Source: Erythrobacter sp. WG (GTDB taxonomy: Bacteria > Pseudomonadota > Alphaproteobacteria > Sphingomonadales > Sphingomonadaceae). Taken from it: a DNA stretch of 64,000 nucleotides. The translations under genes were made by a program, and so were the position numbers. The stretch spans positions 1-64,000 of the forward strand of contig NZ_JAPFGY010000003.1 of the NCBI RefSeq assembly GCF_026586795.1, in the 5' to 3' direction. Each line of letters starts with the position of its first letter. Position 1 is the stretch's first letter. Below the pieces are notes generated by a model. The model had not been told where the DNA came from and did no database searches. It saw only the letters and a list, made by a program, of their open reading frames with translations. Positions 43,842 to 53,819 of this stretch are shown here, piece by piece.

Positions 43842-44272
43842 GCCTCGCCCCCCTCACCGAACATCGCCGAGAGCGTGCGCCCGTCGGCGAGCGCCTTCAT
43901 CACCAGCACCGCCACGCCGATCAGCAACACGCCGACGACGATCCCGATCGCCCCCCAGATCGTCACCAGCGGCGCGAGCGCGATCACTGCGCCCACCGCC
44001 AGCGCGATCAGCGCGAGGTTGAGGAGCACCAGCGCGAGCACCAGCCAGACGACCGCGCGGGCGGCCGTCTTGCCGGCCAGCCCCGCGCGGGTCTTCTGGA
44101 AGGCGATCTCCGCCGCAGCGTAGGTGCGCGCGTCCTCGACCAGAGCGCTGAGGTCGTCCTTGAGCGCGCCGAGCCCGCTGCCCTCGCCGTCATCGTCGAG
44201 GGTCGCTTCGGGCTCGGGCGCGGTCAGGGGCGGGTCCTCGGACCGCAGCGTGCCGGGTTCGGTATCGAGCAT
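43838..44272 (-). CDS. YqjE-like ("phage holin family") membrane protein, envelope cluster gene 2
   Basis: A 144-residue protein with an acidic N-terminus, a helical stretch LKDDLSALVEDARTYAAAEIAFQKTRAG and two adjacent transmembrane helices (ARAVVWLVLALVLLNLALIALAVG and TIWGAIGIVVGVLLIGVAVLVM). This pattern is shared by YqjE/Actinobacterial holin-X families, which are named after fold only; there is no prophage context here. It overlaps the next gene by 4 bases. Confidence 0.75.
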   Translation of the reverse strand: MLDTEPGTLRSEDPPLTAPEPEATLDDDGEGSGLGALKDDLSALVEDARTYAAAEIAFQKTRAGLAGKTAARAVVWLVLALVLLNLALIALAVGAVIALAPLVTIWGAIGIVVGVLLIGVAVLVMKALADGRTLSAMFGEGGEA

Positions 44273-44295
44273 CGTGTCAGGTGCCTCGCGCCCGA

Positions 44296-44922
44296 TCAGC
44301 GCCGCCCGCCGCCGAACATCCGTGCAAGAAAGAAGCCGAACACCGCGGCGACGCCGACTGCGACGCCCGGGCTCTTGCGGACCAGCTCGCGGGCGTCCTC
44401 GCCGAGTTCCTCGACGCTCTTGGCATCGAGCTTGGCCGAGGTCTCCTGCAACGTGCGCGAGGCCTTGCGGGCGTAGTCGCCATAGGGCGCGCCGAGCTTC
44501 TCGTCGATCTGGGCGGCAGTGTCGCCGACCACCTTGCCGAGCGAGGCGATCGCGTCGCTGGTCACCTTCTTGCCCTCGACGGCGAGTTCGCCGGCGCGGC
44601 CAAGTGCCTGATCGCCATAGGACTTCGCTTCGGCAACGAGATCGTCGCCCTTGCCCTTGGCCTGGCCCCCGACCACGGTAAGGCGGTTCTCCGCCTCGGC
44701 GCGCAGCGCGGCGGCACCGGCCTTGGCTTCCTCGAGCGCGGCATTGAAGCGGCTCTTGGCTTCGACGACCTGCGGAGAGGCAGCAGTCGGCTCGGCCGCA
44801 GGGGCTGCGGCGACCGCAGCTGTCTTGCGCGAGGCGGCCTTGACCGGGCCCTCGGTCTTGTCGGCCGCGCCCTTGGTGGATTTGGCGGGGGTCTTCTTGG
44901 CGGTTTGCGGGGTGTCTGCCAT
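44296..44922 (-). CDS. YqjD/ElaB-like Lys/Ala-rich membrane protein, envelope cluster gene 1
   Basis: A 208-residue protein. The first 50 residues are a histone-H1-like Lys/Ala/Pro-rich tail (TPQTAKKTPAKSTKGAADK). A long amphipathic helical region of about 120 residues follows, then a C-terminal SPGVAVGVAAVFGFFLARMF membrane segment with GGGRR, the typical DUF883 ending. The start at 44922 has an AAGGAGAA ribosome-binding site. It is first of four same-strand genes (44922 to 42895) separated by 23 bases or overlapping. Confidence 0.78.
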   Translation of the reverse strand: MADTPQTAKKTPAKSTKGAADKTEGPVKAASRKTAAVAAAPAAEPTAASPQVVEAKSRFNAALEEAKAGAAALRAEAENRLTVVGGQAKGKGDDLVAEAKSYGDQALGRAGELAVEGKKVTSDAIASLGKVVGDTAAQIDEKLGAPYGDYARKASRTLQETSAKLDAKSVEELGEDARELVRKSPGVAVGVAAVFGFFLARMFGGGRR

Positions 44923-45110
44923 TGCGATTCTCCTTGTCCTTCGGCGTTCTTCTGCGTCGTTCGGCCAGCCCGGCCCGGTTCCCGCGCCATCCGCTTGCAC
45001 ACGGCTGCTGCCGCGCATAGGGACGGGGCGCGTTCGGCCGGTGCTGGAATCGTCACGCCAGAATCATGCCGTTCCCAATACCATAGGCACGGAATGCGCC
45101 GACAACCTAA

Positions 45111-46966
<1,856 letters not shown>

Positions 46967-47074
46967 CGCTCTGCCCCTCGGCAAAAGGCCGGCGCTACGC
47001 CTGTCCGTCCTGCCCTGGCCGCAAGAATAACCTTTCTGGCGCGCGGTGGCTTTAAGGGCTAATACGCAGGTCTC

Positions 47075-47263
47075 TCAAATCTCTTGAGAAATATTCATGG
47101 CTTGGCGCGCCGCATCGAGCTGAAGCTGCTGGATCGCCGCATCGCAATGGGCGGCGGCGATATGGGCGCCGATCCGGTCGAGGGCGGATAGCTGCTGCTT
47201 GAGTACGGCAAGAATGGCCTGCGCGCTCGCGGGTTGCGAGGCGTCCTTTTCGATTAATTGCAA
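47075..47263 (-). CDS. Candidate small helical protein with non-ATG start
   Basis: This is the only candidate in a gap of 457 bases (46967-47423). The 62-residue frame starts at TTG and encodes an Ala/Gln-rich amphipathic helix (PASAQAILAVLKQQLSALDRIGAHIAAAH). The same frame remains open and protein-like upstream to a TAG at 47378-47380, with an AGGGGA motif before a CTG at 47368. That would give about 97 residues, but no ATG or GTG is available. It could be a gene with a rare start or a decayed one. The rest of the gap (46967-47074, 47381-47423) shows no feature. Confidence 0.4.
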   Translation of the reverse strand: MQLIEKDASQPASAQAILAVLKQQLSALDRIGAHIAAAHCDAAIQQLQLDAARQAMNISQEI

Positions 47264-47423
47264 AGTCGTGTCCCACTGAAGCTCGGTCTGCCGCCACCTT
47301 CCAGGAACGCCCTCGGGCAGCGGAAGCTGGGCGGATATCGCGTTAATCGCCTCGGTAAATCCACTCAGGAATTTCCCCTAGGAATGACAGCGCGTCGTGG
47401 CGGGACATTAACCCTCGCGGGCG

Positions 47424-47849
47424 TTACCGACCTGCGAAGCGGTCCTGCAAGGCGAGCAGCGCCAGCGCCGCCTTGGCCGCCTCTCCGCCCTTGTCCTTCT
47501 GCGCGGGGTCGGCGCGCACGAGCGCCTGGGCCTCGTTCTCGACCGTCAGGATGCCGTTGCCGATGGCGATCCCGTCCATCGTCAGCGCCATGATCGCGCG
47601 CGCGCTTTCGCCCGCGACGATCTCGAAGTGATAGGTCTCGCCGCGGATCACCACGCCGATCGCGACGAAGGCATCGTAGCGGTCGGCCTCCGCAGCGAGC
47701 GCGATGGCGCCGGGGATCTCGAGGGCGCCGGGGACGGTCAGCACCTCGACCTTGTGGCCCTGCGCCTCGAGCGCCGCACGCGCGCCGGCAATGAGCATAT
47801 CGTTGAGGTGGGCGTAGAAGCGCGCTTCGACGATGAGGATGTCGGCCAT
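47424..47849 (-). CDS. ribH: 6,7-dimethyl-8-ribityllumazine synthase
   Basis: RibH condenses 3,4-dihydroxy-2-butanone 4-phosphate with the pyrimidine amine in riboflavin synthesis. The 141-residue protein has [19 protein letters not shown] at the start, the [16 protein letters not shown] motif near 50 and a [23 protein letters not shown] segment near 80 with the catalytic His. The N-terminus is short compared with Bacillus RibH, as is common in alphaproteobacteria. It lies 6 bases after the RibB fusion gene. Confidence 0.96.
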   Translation of the reverse strand: MADILIVEARFYAHLNDMLIAGARAALEAQGHKVEVLTVPGALEIPGAIALAAEADRYDAFVAIGVVIRGETYHFEIVAGESARAIMALTMDGIAIGNGILTVENEAQALVRADPAQKDKGGEAAKAALALLALQDRFAGR

Positions 47850-47855
47850 GTGGGG

Positions 47856-49112
47856 TTACTCCGGAATGGGATGGAAGTCGGTGATGGTGAGGCCGTAGCC
47901 CTCGATTGCGATGAGGTCGGGACGGCTGTTCGAGAGCAGCACCATCTCGGAGACGCCGAGGTCGACGAGGATCTGCGAGCCGATGCCGATGCTGCGCAGC
48001 TCCTCGCCCGGTTGCCAGGCGCCAGTGCCGACGCGGCCGGTGAGGATCACGATTACCCCCGAGCCGTGCTCGCCCACCGCCTGCATCGCGCGCTGCAAGG
48101 TGCGCTTGCGCGGGCCGGGGGCGCCCAGGACGTCGTCGAAGACCGAGATCGGATGGACGCGGGCGAGGGTGGGCTCGCCGGGGATGACGTGGCCCTTCTG
48201 GAGCACGTAGGCCTCGCTGCCCGCCACCCGGTCGCGATAGGTGATCATCCGCCACTGGCCACCGTAGTCCGAGGTGAAGGCGCGCTCCGACAGGCGCTCT
48301 ACGAGGTGGTCGTGGCGCATCCGGTAGGCGATGAGGTCGCGGATCGTTCCGATCTTCAGATCATGCTTGCGGGCGAATGTGATGAGGTCGTCGAGCCGGG
48401 CCATGGTCCCGTCTTCGTTCATGATCTCGCAGATCACGCCGCTGGGGTTGAGGCCGGCGAGGCGCGAGATGTCGACCGCCGCCTCGGTGTGCCCGGCGCG
48501 CACCAGCGTGCCGCCGTCGCGCGCCATCAGCGGGAAGACGTGCCCCGGCGTGACGAGGTCGTCCGCGCCCTTGGCGGCGTCGATCGCGACCGAGATGGTG
48601 CGTGCCCTGTCGGCGGCGGAGATGCCGGTGGTGACGCCTTCCCTCGCCTCGATCGAGATGGTGAAGGCGGTCTGCATCGATTCCTTGTTGTTGCGGCTCA
48701 TCGGGGTGAGGCCGAGGTGGTCGACGCGGTCCTTGGTAAGCGCGAGGCAGATCAGGCCGCGGCCGTGCGTCGCCATGAAGTTGATCGCCTGCGGGGTCGC
48801 CATCTGCGCGGGAATGATGAGGTCGCCCTCGTTCTCGCGGTCCTCGTCGTCGACGAGGATGTACATGCGCCCGTTGCGCGCCTCGTCGATGATTTCCTCG
48901 ATGGTGGCGAGAACGGGCCGGTCGCCATTGGCGTCGAGGAAGGCTTCGAGCTTGGCGAGGGTTTCGGCGGTCGGGTTCCAACCGGCCTCCGTGCAATCGC
49001 GCAGGGTGTTGGCATGAAGCCCCGCAGCGCGAGCGAGGCCCGCGCGGGTCATGGCCCCCGATGTGACGAGATCGCGGACGCGTGTGATGAGCGATGTGTT
49101 CATCGCGTCCAT
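47856..49112 (-). CDS. ribB: HTH-RibB-degenerate RibA fusion (3,4-dihydroxy-2-butanone-4-phosphate synthase)
   Basis: A 418-residue three-part protein. Residues 5-60 form an XRE-like helix-turn-helix (AMTRAGLARAAGLHANTLRDC, then NPTAETLAKLEAFL). Residues 68-270 are a complete RibB domain (ILVDDEDRENEGDL metal site near 86-99, GHTEAAVD near 205), which makes the four-carbon riboflavin precursor. Residues 285-418 resemble RibA (GTP cyclohydrolase II), but the zinc Cys triad and the RQEGRGIGL motif are absent, so this part should be inactive, as in RibBX proteins. GTP cyclohydrolase II must be encoded elsewhere. A 7-2-7 palindrome lies 4 bases upstream of the start. A second ATG at 49103 is possible. 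Confidence 0.93.
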   Translation of the reverse strand: MDAMNTSLITRVRDLVTSGAMTRAGLARAAGLHANTLRDCTEAGWNPTAETLAKLEAFLDANGDRPVLATIEEIIDEARNGRMYILVDDEDRENEGDLIIPAQMATPQAINFMATHGRGLICLALTKDRVDHLGLTPMSRNNKESMQTAFTISIEAREGVTTGISAADRARTISVAIDAAKGADDLVTPGHVFPLMARDGGTLVRAGHTEAAVDISRLAGLNPSGVICEIMNEDGTMARLDDLITFARKHDLKIGTIRDLIAYRMRHDHLVERLSERAFTSDYGGQWRMITYRDRVAGSEAYVLQKGHVIPGEPTLARVHPISVFDDVLGAPGPRKRTLQRAMQAVGEHGSGVIVILTGRVGTGAWQPGEELRSIGIGSQILVDLGVSEMVLLSNSRPDLIAIEGYGLTITDFHPIPE

Positions 49113-49115
49113 GTA

Positions 49116-49131
49116 TCACACTTTAGTGTGA
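49116..49131. promoter_or_regulatory. Palindrome at the start of the HTH-RibB gene
   Basis: TCACACTTTAGTGTGA consists of two perfect 7-bp half-sites around TT. It ends 4 bases before the ATG at 49112 (13 before the ATG at 49103), where it would overlap the promoter or transcription start. Because the gene product has an N-terminal HTH domain, autoregulation is a natural hypothesis. No FMN riboswitch is visible in the 192-base gap. Confidence 0.5.
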
Positions 49132-49304
49132 AGGCAAGTGGGAGCATGCTGTCCGGACTTGGTGCCTATGGCCTGCCGCGATACCTGAATTGGGCTTTGC
49201 AAATAGGCTTTGGCCTGTGCGATAGATGCCCCGTCAGGGCGCGCAATCGGCGGAACGGCAGGCCAGAAGAGAGCCGCCTTCCTGCCATGACAGGGGGTAT
49301 TTGC

Positions 49305-50267
49305 ATGAACGGGACCATCTCTCGTACGCTCGGATTGCTGGCAGGAGTCGCACTGGCGCTACCTGCACCGGCTGCCGCGCAGATCAAGGCCGGGCGCAAG
49401 GGAGGCATCGAGGCCACCCGCGCCAAGAAGACGGCAGAATTGCCGACTTGCAGCCAGCCCATCGGCACGCTGGCGCTGTCCGAACCGGACAACCGCTGGT
49501 GGATCGATCTTGATCTGGGCTCGCCGGAAGCCTTGCTGCGGGTCTATGCCCAGAAGTCGGGCTGCTTCAAGCTGGTGAACCGCTCGCAGCGCGGCATGGC
49601 GGCGATGCAGCAGGAACGCGCGCTGGCATCGGGCGGCGAATTGCGCGGCGGCGGGGCGGTCGGCAAGGGCCAGATGGTCGAGGCCGAATTCACCCTGATC
49701 CCCGACATCGTGACCGCCAACCGCAACCGCGGCGGCATGAGGATCGGCGGTCTGCTCGGGGCGGTCGTACCGGGGGTCGGCGGTGCCCTCCTCGGTGGGC
49801 TCGACGTGAAGAAGCGCTCGGCCAACGTCGTCCTTAACGTCGTCAACAACAAGTCTTCAGAAGAATTCGTGATGGAAGGTTCCGCCACCAAGACCGACGT
49901 CGGCTTCGGCGGCGGCGGCGGGATCTTCGCCGGCGGCTTCCTGGGGGCAGGCGGCGCGTCGGGCTATGCGGAAAGCGAGATCGGCCAGGTGGTCGCGCTC
50001 GCCTATCTCGACGCCTTCCGCAAGCTCGTGTCCGACCTCGGCGGCATGGAAGGCGCCATCGGCGGCCCCGCGCCGGAGAAGGCCGTGGTGATGAAGAACG
50101 CCGGCCGGATGTTCACCGGTCCCTCGGTGTCGAGTGTGCTCAAGCCGCTCGATGCCGGTGCCATGCTCTATCCCACCGGCAACAAGCAGAACGGCTTCTG
50201 GGAAGTCACCGACGAACTCGGCACCAAGGGCTGGGTGAGCGAGGTGGCGATCGGCGTCGCCAGGTAA
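49305..50267 (+). CDS. Secreted CsgG-like protein with C-terminal SH3-like region
   Basis: A 320-residue protein with a signal peptide (MNGTISRTLGLLAGVALALPAPAAA). The middle part resembles CsgG/HfaB-type domains: SPEALLRVYAQKSGCFKLVNRSQRGMAAMQQERALASGGE, then GQMVEAEFTLIPDIV. It contains Gly-rich hydrophobic segments (GGLLGAVVPGVGGALLGGLD, GFGGGGGIFAGGFLGAGGASG). The last 65 residues (AGRMFTGPSVSSVLKPLDAGAMLYPTGNKQNGFWEV) look like a bacterial SH3 domain. There is no lipobox Cys. An AGGGGGT ribosome-binding site 7 bases before the ATG supports this start. The role is unknown; envelope-associated. Confidence 0.72.
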   Translation: MNGTISRTLGLLAGVALALPAPAAAQIKAGRKGGIEATRAKKTAELPTCSQPIGTLALSEPDNRWWIDLDLGSPEALLRVYAQKSGCFKLVNRSQRGMAAMQQERALASGGELRGGGAVGKGQMVEAEFTLIPDIVTANRNRGGMRIGGLLGAVVPGVGGALLGGLDVKKRSANVVLNVVNNKSSEEFVMEGSATKTDVGFGGGGGIFAGGFLGAGGASGYAESEIGQVVALAYLDAFRKLVSDLGGMEGAIGGPAPEKAVVMKNAGRMFTGPSVSSVLKPLDAGAMLYPTGNKQNGFWEVTDELGTKGWVSEVAIGVAR

Positions 50268-50286
50268 GGATTGTCAGCCCTCCACC

Positions 50287-50321
50287 GAGCGGTCATCCGC
50301 CAAGCTGGCGGGTGGCCGCTC
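50287..50321 (+). terminator. Hairpin after the CsgG-like gene
   Basis: GAGCGGTCATCCGCC (50287-50301) pairs with GGCGGGTGGCCGCTC (50307-50321) through 15 base pairs including two G-U pairs, over the loop AAGCT. No T-tract follows. It separates the plus-strand gene from the minus-strand tRNA. Confidence 0.5.
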
Positions 50322-50351
50322 CGGCGCCCGGTCTGTGGACGGCGAAGAGGG

Positions 50352-50427
<76 letters not shown>

Positions 50428-50546
50428 ATTCCGATCAGGTCGGAAAACCGCGATCCGAAGTGGCCGAGGGCCGTGTCCCGATTCGCGTGAGGCGCTGCAT
50501 TTAGCGCGGCTGTGCGCGCTGGCAAGGGGCTAATCGCGACAAATCG

Positions 50547-51683
50547 TCAGCCGAACGACAATCCCCGGCGCGGCGCCACGCGGTTCCAGCGGTTGACCAT
50601 CATCAACAGGCCGATGCAGATCATGTTGGTCATCATCGACGAGCCCCCGTGGCTCATCCACGGGAGCGGGATGCCCTTGGCCGGCGCCATGCCCATGACC
50701 ATCAGCAGGTTAATGGCGATGTAGAAGAAGATCGTCGCCGTCGCGCCCGCGGCGAGCAGCGCGCAGAAGCGATCCTGGCTCTCGCTCGCCACCTTCCAGC
50801 CCCAGCGCAGGATCAGCGCATACATGGCGAGCACGAACAGCCCGCCCATCAGCCCCCATTCCTCGACCATCGAGGCGAAGACGAAGTCGGTGTGGGGTTC
50901 GGGCAGGTAGTTGAGGTGGCTCTGGGTGCCGTTGTTGAAGCCCTTGCCGAAGATCCCGCCGCTGCCGATCGCGATCTTGGACTGGGCGATGTGATAGCCC
51001 GCACCCAGCGGATCGCTTTCGGGGTCGAGGAAGGTCGTCACCCGGGCGCGCTGGTAATCGTGGAGGAGGAAGAAATAGACCAGCGGCATGGCCGCGACAC
51101 CGGCGCCGAGCGCGGTCAGGAACCACCACAGGGGCAGCCCGGCAAGGAACATCACGACCACGCCCCCGAAGGCGATCGCGATCGAGGTGCCGAGATCCGG
51201 CTGCAGCAGCACGAGGCCGATCGGCAGGACGATCAGCAGGCCCGCCGGCAGGACCGAGCGCCACGAGCCGATCATCCCGGAGGGCAGCGTCTCATAGAAC
51301 CGCGCCATGGCGAGGACCACCGCCGGCTTCATGATTTCCGAGGGCTGGATGCGGATCGGCCCGACCTCGAGCCAGCGCTGGCTTCCGCCGCCGACCTGGC
51401 CGACGATCTCGACCGCGAGCAGCATCAGCAGCACCAGAGTGTAGGCCGGATAGGTGACGATCCGCACCGCTTCGCGCGGCATGGAGGCGATCACCGCCGC
51501 CATCACCGAGAGGACCAGAAACCGGATCAGGTGCGGCAGCGCGAAGGGTTCCCAGGATCCGCCCCCGGCCGAATAGAGAACGAGCGCGCCGAAACCGGTG
51601 AGCAGCAGCAGCGGGATCAGCATTTCCCAAGGCAGGCGGGCGATGGGATCAGGAACGATGCCGCGGGCCGCAAGCGTGTTCAT
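50547..51683 (-). CDS. rodA: Rod-shape peptidoglycan polymerase RodA
   Basis: RodA is the SEDS-family glycosyltransferase that polymerises lipid II during elongation together with PBP2. The 378-residue protein has ten predicted membrane helices, QPDLGTSIAIAFGGVVVMF near 175, and the signature SKIAIGSGGIFGKGFNNGTQSHLNYLPEPHTDFVFA near 230-265 with the conserved Asp in EPHTDF. It begins directly after the mrdA stop codon. Confidence 0.97.
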   Translation of the reverse strand: MNTLAARGIVPDPIARLPWEMLIPLLLLTGFGALVLYSAGGGSWEPFALPHLIRFLVLSVMAAVIASMPREAVRIVTYPAYTLVLLMLLAVEIVGQVGGGSQRWLEVGPIRIQPSEIMKPAVVLAMARFYETLPSGMIGSWRSVLPAGLLIVLPIGLVLLQPDLGTSIAIAFGGVVVMFLAGLPLWWFLTALGAGVAAMPLVYFFLLHDYQRARVTTFLDPESDPLGAGYHIAQSKIAIGSGGIFGKGFNNGTQSHLNYLPEPHTDFVFASMVEEWGLMGGLFVLAMYALILRWGWKVASESQDRFCALLAAGATATIFFYIAINLLMVMGMAPAKGIPLPWMSHGGSSMMTNMICIGLLMMVNRWNRVAPRRGLSFG

Positions 51684-53819
51684 CTATTGACCTTCCGGAG
51701 TGGGGGAGGGGGCAGCGGGCGCCTCTGCGCCCGCGGGAGCGACGGGCTGCGGCGCCGGCGGCGGTGCGGCCGCCGAGGGGTTCGCCTCGGGGCGCGGCGC
51801 GATCACCTGTTCGGCGATGGCGTCGGTCTGGGTGGCGGCACGGCGCGCCTCGGCCTCGACCCGGTCGAAGATCTCCTCGTCGCGGCGCGGCGGGCGGCTG
51901 ACGCTCGCCCCGCGCGCGGCGGCATAGGCGGCATAGCGGGCATCGAGCCGCTGCTGCGCGGTCCCGCCCCACTGCCTCTCGAGCGCTTCCAGCGCCGCCA
52001 GCCCCTTGGCCGGATCGAACAGGAAGGTCATCACATCGCGTGCGATCGGGTAGGCCGCGCCCGAGCCGCCGCCGTGCTCGATCACCACCGCGCCGGCATA
52101 GCGCGGGTTGTCGTAGGGCGCGAAGAAGATGAAGAGGCCGTGGTCGCGATACTTCCACGGGCCCGACTTGCCGTTCGAGATCGACAGCGAGACCACCTGC
52201 GCCGTGCCGGTCTTGCCCGCCATCAGCGTCCCATCGATCGGCAGGCGCGCGCGGCCTGCAGTGCCGGGGCCGTTGACGACGTCGCTCATCGCCTTCCTGA
52301 CATATTCGACCTGATCGGGGGGAAAATCGATGTTCTCGAAACCCTGCGGCTTGGTGTCGAGCGTGAGGCGCGGCATGACATGGCGGCCCGTGGCGAGGCG
52401 CGAGGCCATCACCGCGAGCTGCAGCGGGCTCGAGAGCATGTAGCCCTGCCCGATGGTGGCGTTGACCGTGTCGAAGGCCTGCCACTCGCGGCCCCACTTC
52501 TTCATCTTCCACGCCGGATCGGGCACGGTGCCGAAAAACTGGCTGGTGACGGGCAGCGGGAATTCCTGCCCCATCCCGCAGCGCCGCGCCATCGCCGCGA
52601 TCGGGTCTATCCCGGTGCGCTGGGCCATGGCGTAGAAATAGACATCGCAGCTCTGGTAAATGGCCTTGGCCATGTTGGTCGGGCCGTGGCCACGCCGGTT
52701 CCAGCAGCCGAACACGCGGTTGCCGACCCTGAGGCCGCCGCCGCAGTTCACTGTCTCGTCGGGGTCGATCCCCGCCTGCATCAGCGCCATCGACACCATC
52801 GGCTTGACGGTGGAGCCCGGCGGGTAGAGGCCTTTCAGTACCTTGTTGCGCAGCGGCACCCGTTCATCCTCGCGCAGCATCGCATATTCCACCCCGCCGA
52901 TCCCGTCGGAGAAGGAATTGGGGTCGAAGCTCGGCATCGAGGCCATGCAGAGCAGGTCACCACTGCGGCAGTCCATGATGACGACCGAGCCGCTTTCGAG
53001 ACCGATGCGGCGCGCGGCATAGTCCTGCAAGGGGCCGTCGATGGTGAGCTTGATCGGCGCGCCCTGCACGTCCTCGCGAGTCTCGAGATCGCGCACGATG
53101 CGGCCGCCCGCGGTCACCTCGACGCGGCGCGCGCCGGGGACCCCGCGCAACTCCTTTTCGAACTGTTTTTCAAGCCCGTCCTTGCCGATCTTGTAACCGG
53201 GTGTGATGAGCAGCGGGTTTGGGTCCTTCTCGTACTCCTCGGCCGAGGCGGGGCCGACATAGCCGATCAGGTGGCCGACGGTGCATCCGGTCGGATAGAA
53301 GCGCGAAAAGCCGCGCTGGGGAACCACGCCGGGGAACTCGGGGAGGCGCACCGAGAGCGCCGCGAACTGCTCGTAGCGCACGCTGCTCGCCACCTCGACA
53401 GGCTGGAAACCGCGCGCGGCCGAGACCTTGTCCTTGATGTCGGCGATGCGCGCAGGTTCGAGCGAGAGCAGCTCGCCGAGCCGATCGATGGTGCCTTCGG
53501 GATCCTGGAGCCGCTCCGGAATGAGATCGACGCGGAAATCGGCCCGGTTCGAGGCGAGCGGGGCACCGTTGCGGTCGAGGATCCAGCCACGACGGGGCGG
53601 GATCAGGGTGAGATTGACGCGGTTGCTCTCGGATTCGAGCCGATACTTCTCGTTCTCCGCCACCGACAGGTAGCCGAGGCGCAGCGCCAGCATCACGCCG
53701 ATGGTGCCCTGGAAGGCGCCGATCAGCACCGATCTGCGCTCGAAGGTGCTGCGCAGGATCGAGGCGTTGACCATCTTCGTGTTGCGGAGGGGTCCGAAGC
53801 CGAGGAAGGGGATCTTCAT
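51684..53819 (-). CDS. mrdA: Penicillin-binding protein 2 (elongation transpeptidase)
   Basis: PBP2 cross-links peptidoglycan in the elongasome. The 711-residue protein has an N-terminal membrane anchor (about 32-52), a dimerisation domain, and a transpeptidase domain with SxxK in PPGSTVKP (near 350), the SxN-type region and KTG in MAGKTGTAQ (near 550). A Pro/Ala-rich tail of about 60 residues follows the catalytic domain. The start at 53819 overlaps the mreD stop by one base; the longer open frame upstream is antisense to nothing real and runs through mreD. Confidence 0.97.
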   Translation of the reverse strand: MKIPFLGFGPLRNTKMVNASILRSTFERRSVLIGAFQGTIGVMLALRLGYLSVAENEKYRLESESNRVNLTLIPPRRGWILDRNGAPLASNRADFRVDLIPERLQDPEGTIDRLGELLSLEPARIADIKDKVSAARGFQPVEVASSVRYEQFAALSVRLPEFPGVVPQRGFSRFYPTGCTVGHLIGYVGPASAEEYEKDPNPLLITPGYKIGKDGLEKQFEKELRGVPGARRVEVTAGGRIVRDLETREDVQGAPIKLTIDGPLQDYAARRIGLESGSVVIMDCRSGDLLCMASMPSFDPNSFSDGIGGVEYAMLREDERVPLRNKVLKGLYPPGSTVKPMVSMALMQAGIDPDETVNCGGGLRVGNRVFGCWNRRGHGPTNMAKAIYQSCDVYFYAMAQRTGIDPIAAMARRCGMGQEFPLPVTSQFFGTVPDPAWKMKKWGREWQAFDTVNATIGQGYMLSSPLQLAVMASRLATGRHVMPRLTLDTKPQGFENIDFPPDQVEYVRKAMSDVVNGPGTAGRARLPIDGTLMAGKTGTAQVVSLSISNGKSGPWKYRDHGLFIFFAPYDNPRYAGAVVIEHGGGSGAAYPIARDVMTFLFDPAKGLAALEALERQWGGTAQQRLDARYAAYAAARGASVSRPPRRDEEIFDRVEAEARRAATQTDAIAEQVIAPRPEANPSAAAPPPAPQPVAPAGAEAPAAPSPTPEGQ

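Noticed and set aside
43838-44272. Phage holin suggesting a prophage remnant
   Set aside because: The fold resemblance is that of YqjE-type proteins; no phage genes, integrase or attachment site are nearby.
49113-49304. FMN riboswitch upstream of ribB
   Set aside because: I looked for the conserved RFN-element segments on the minus strand and saw none; only the palindrome is present.
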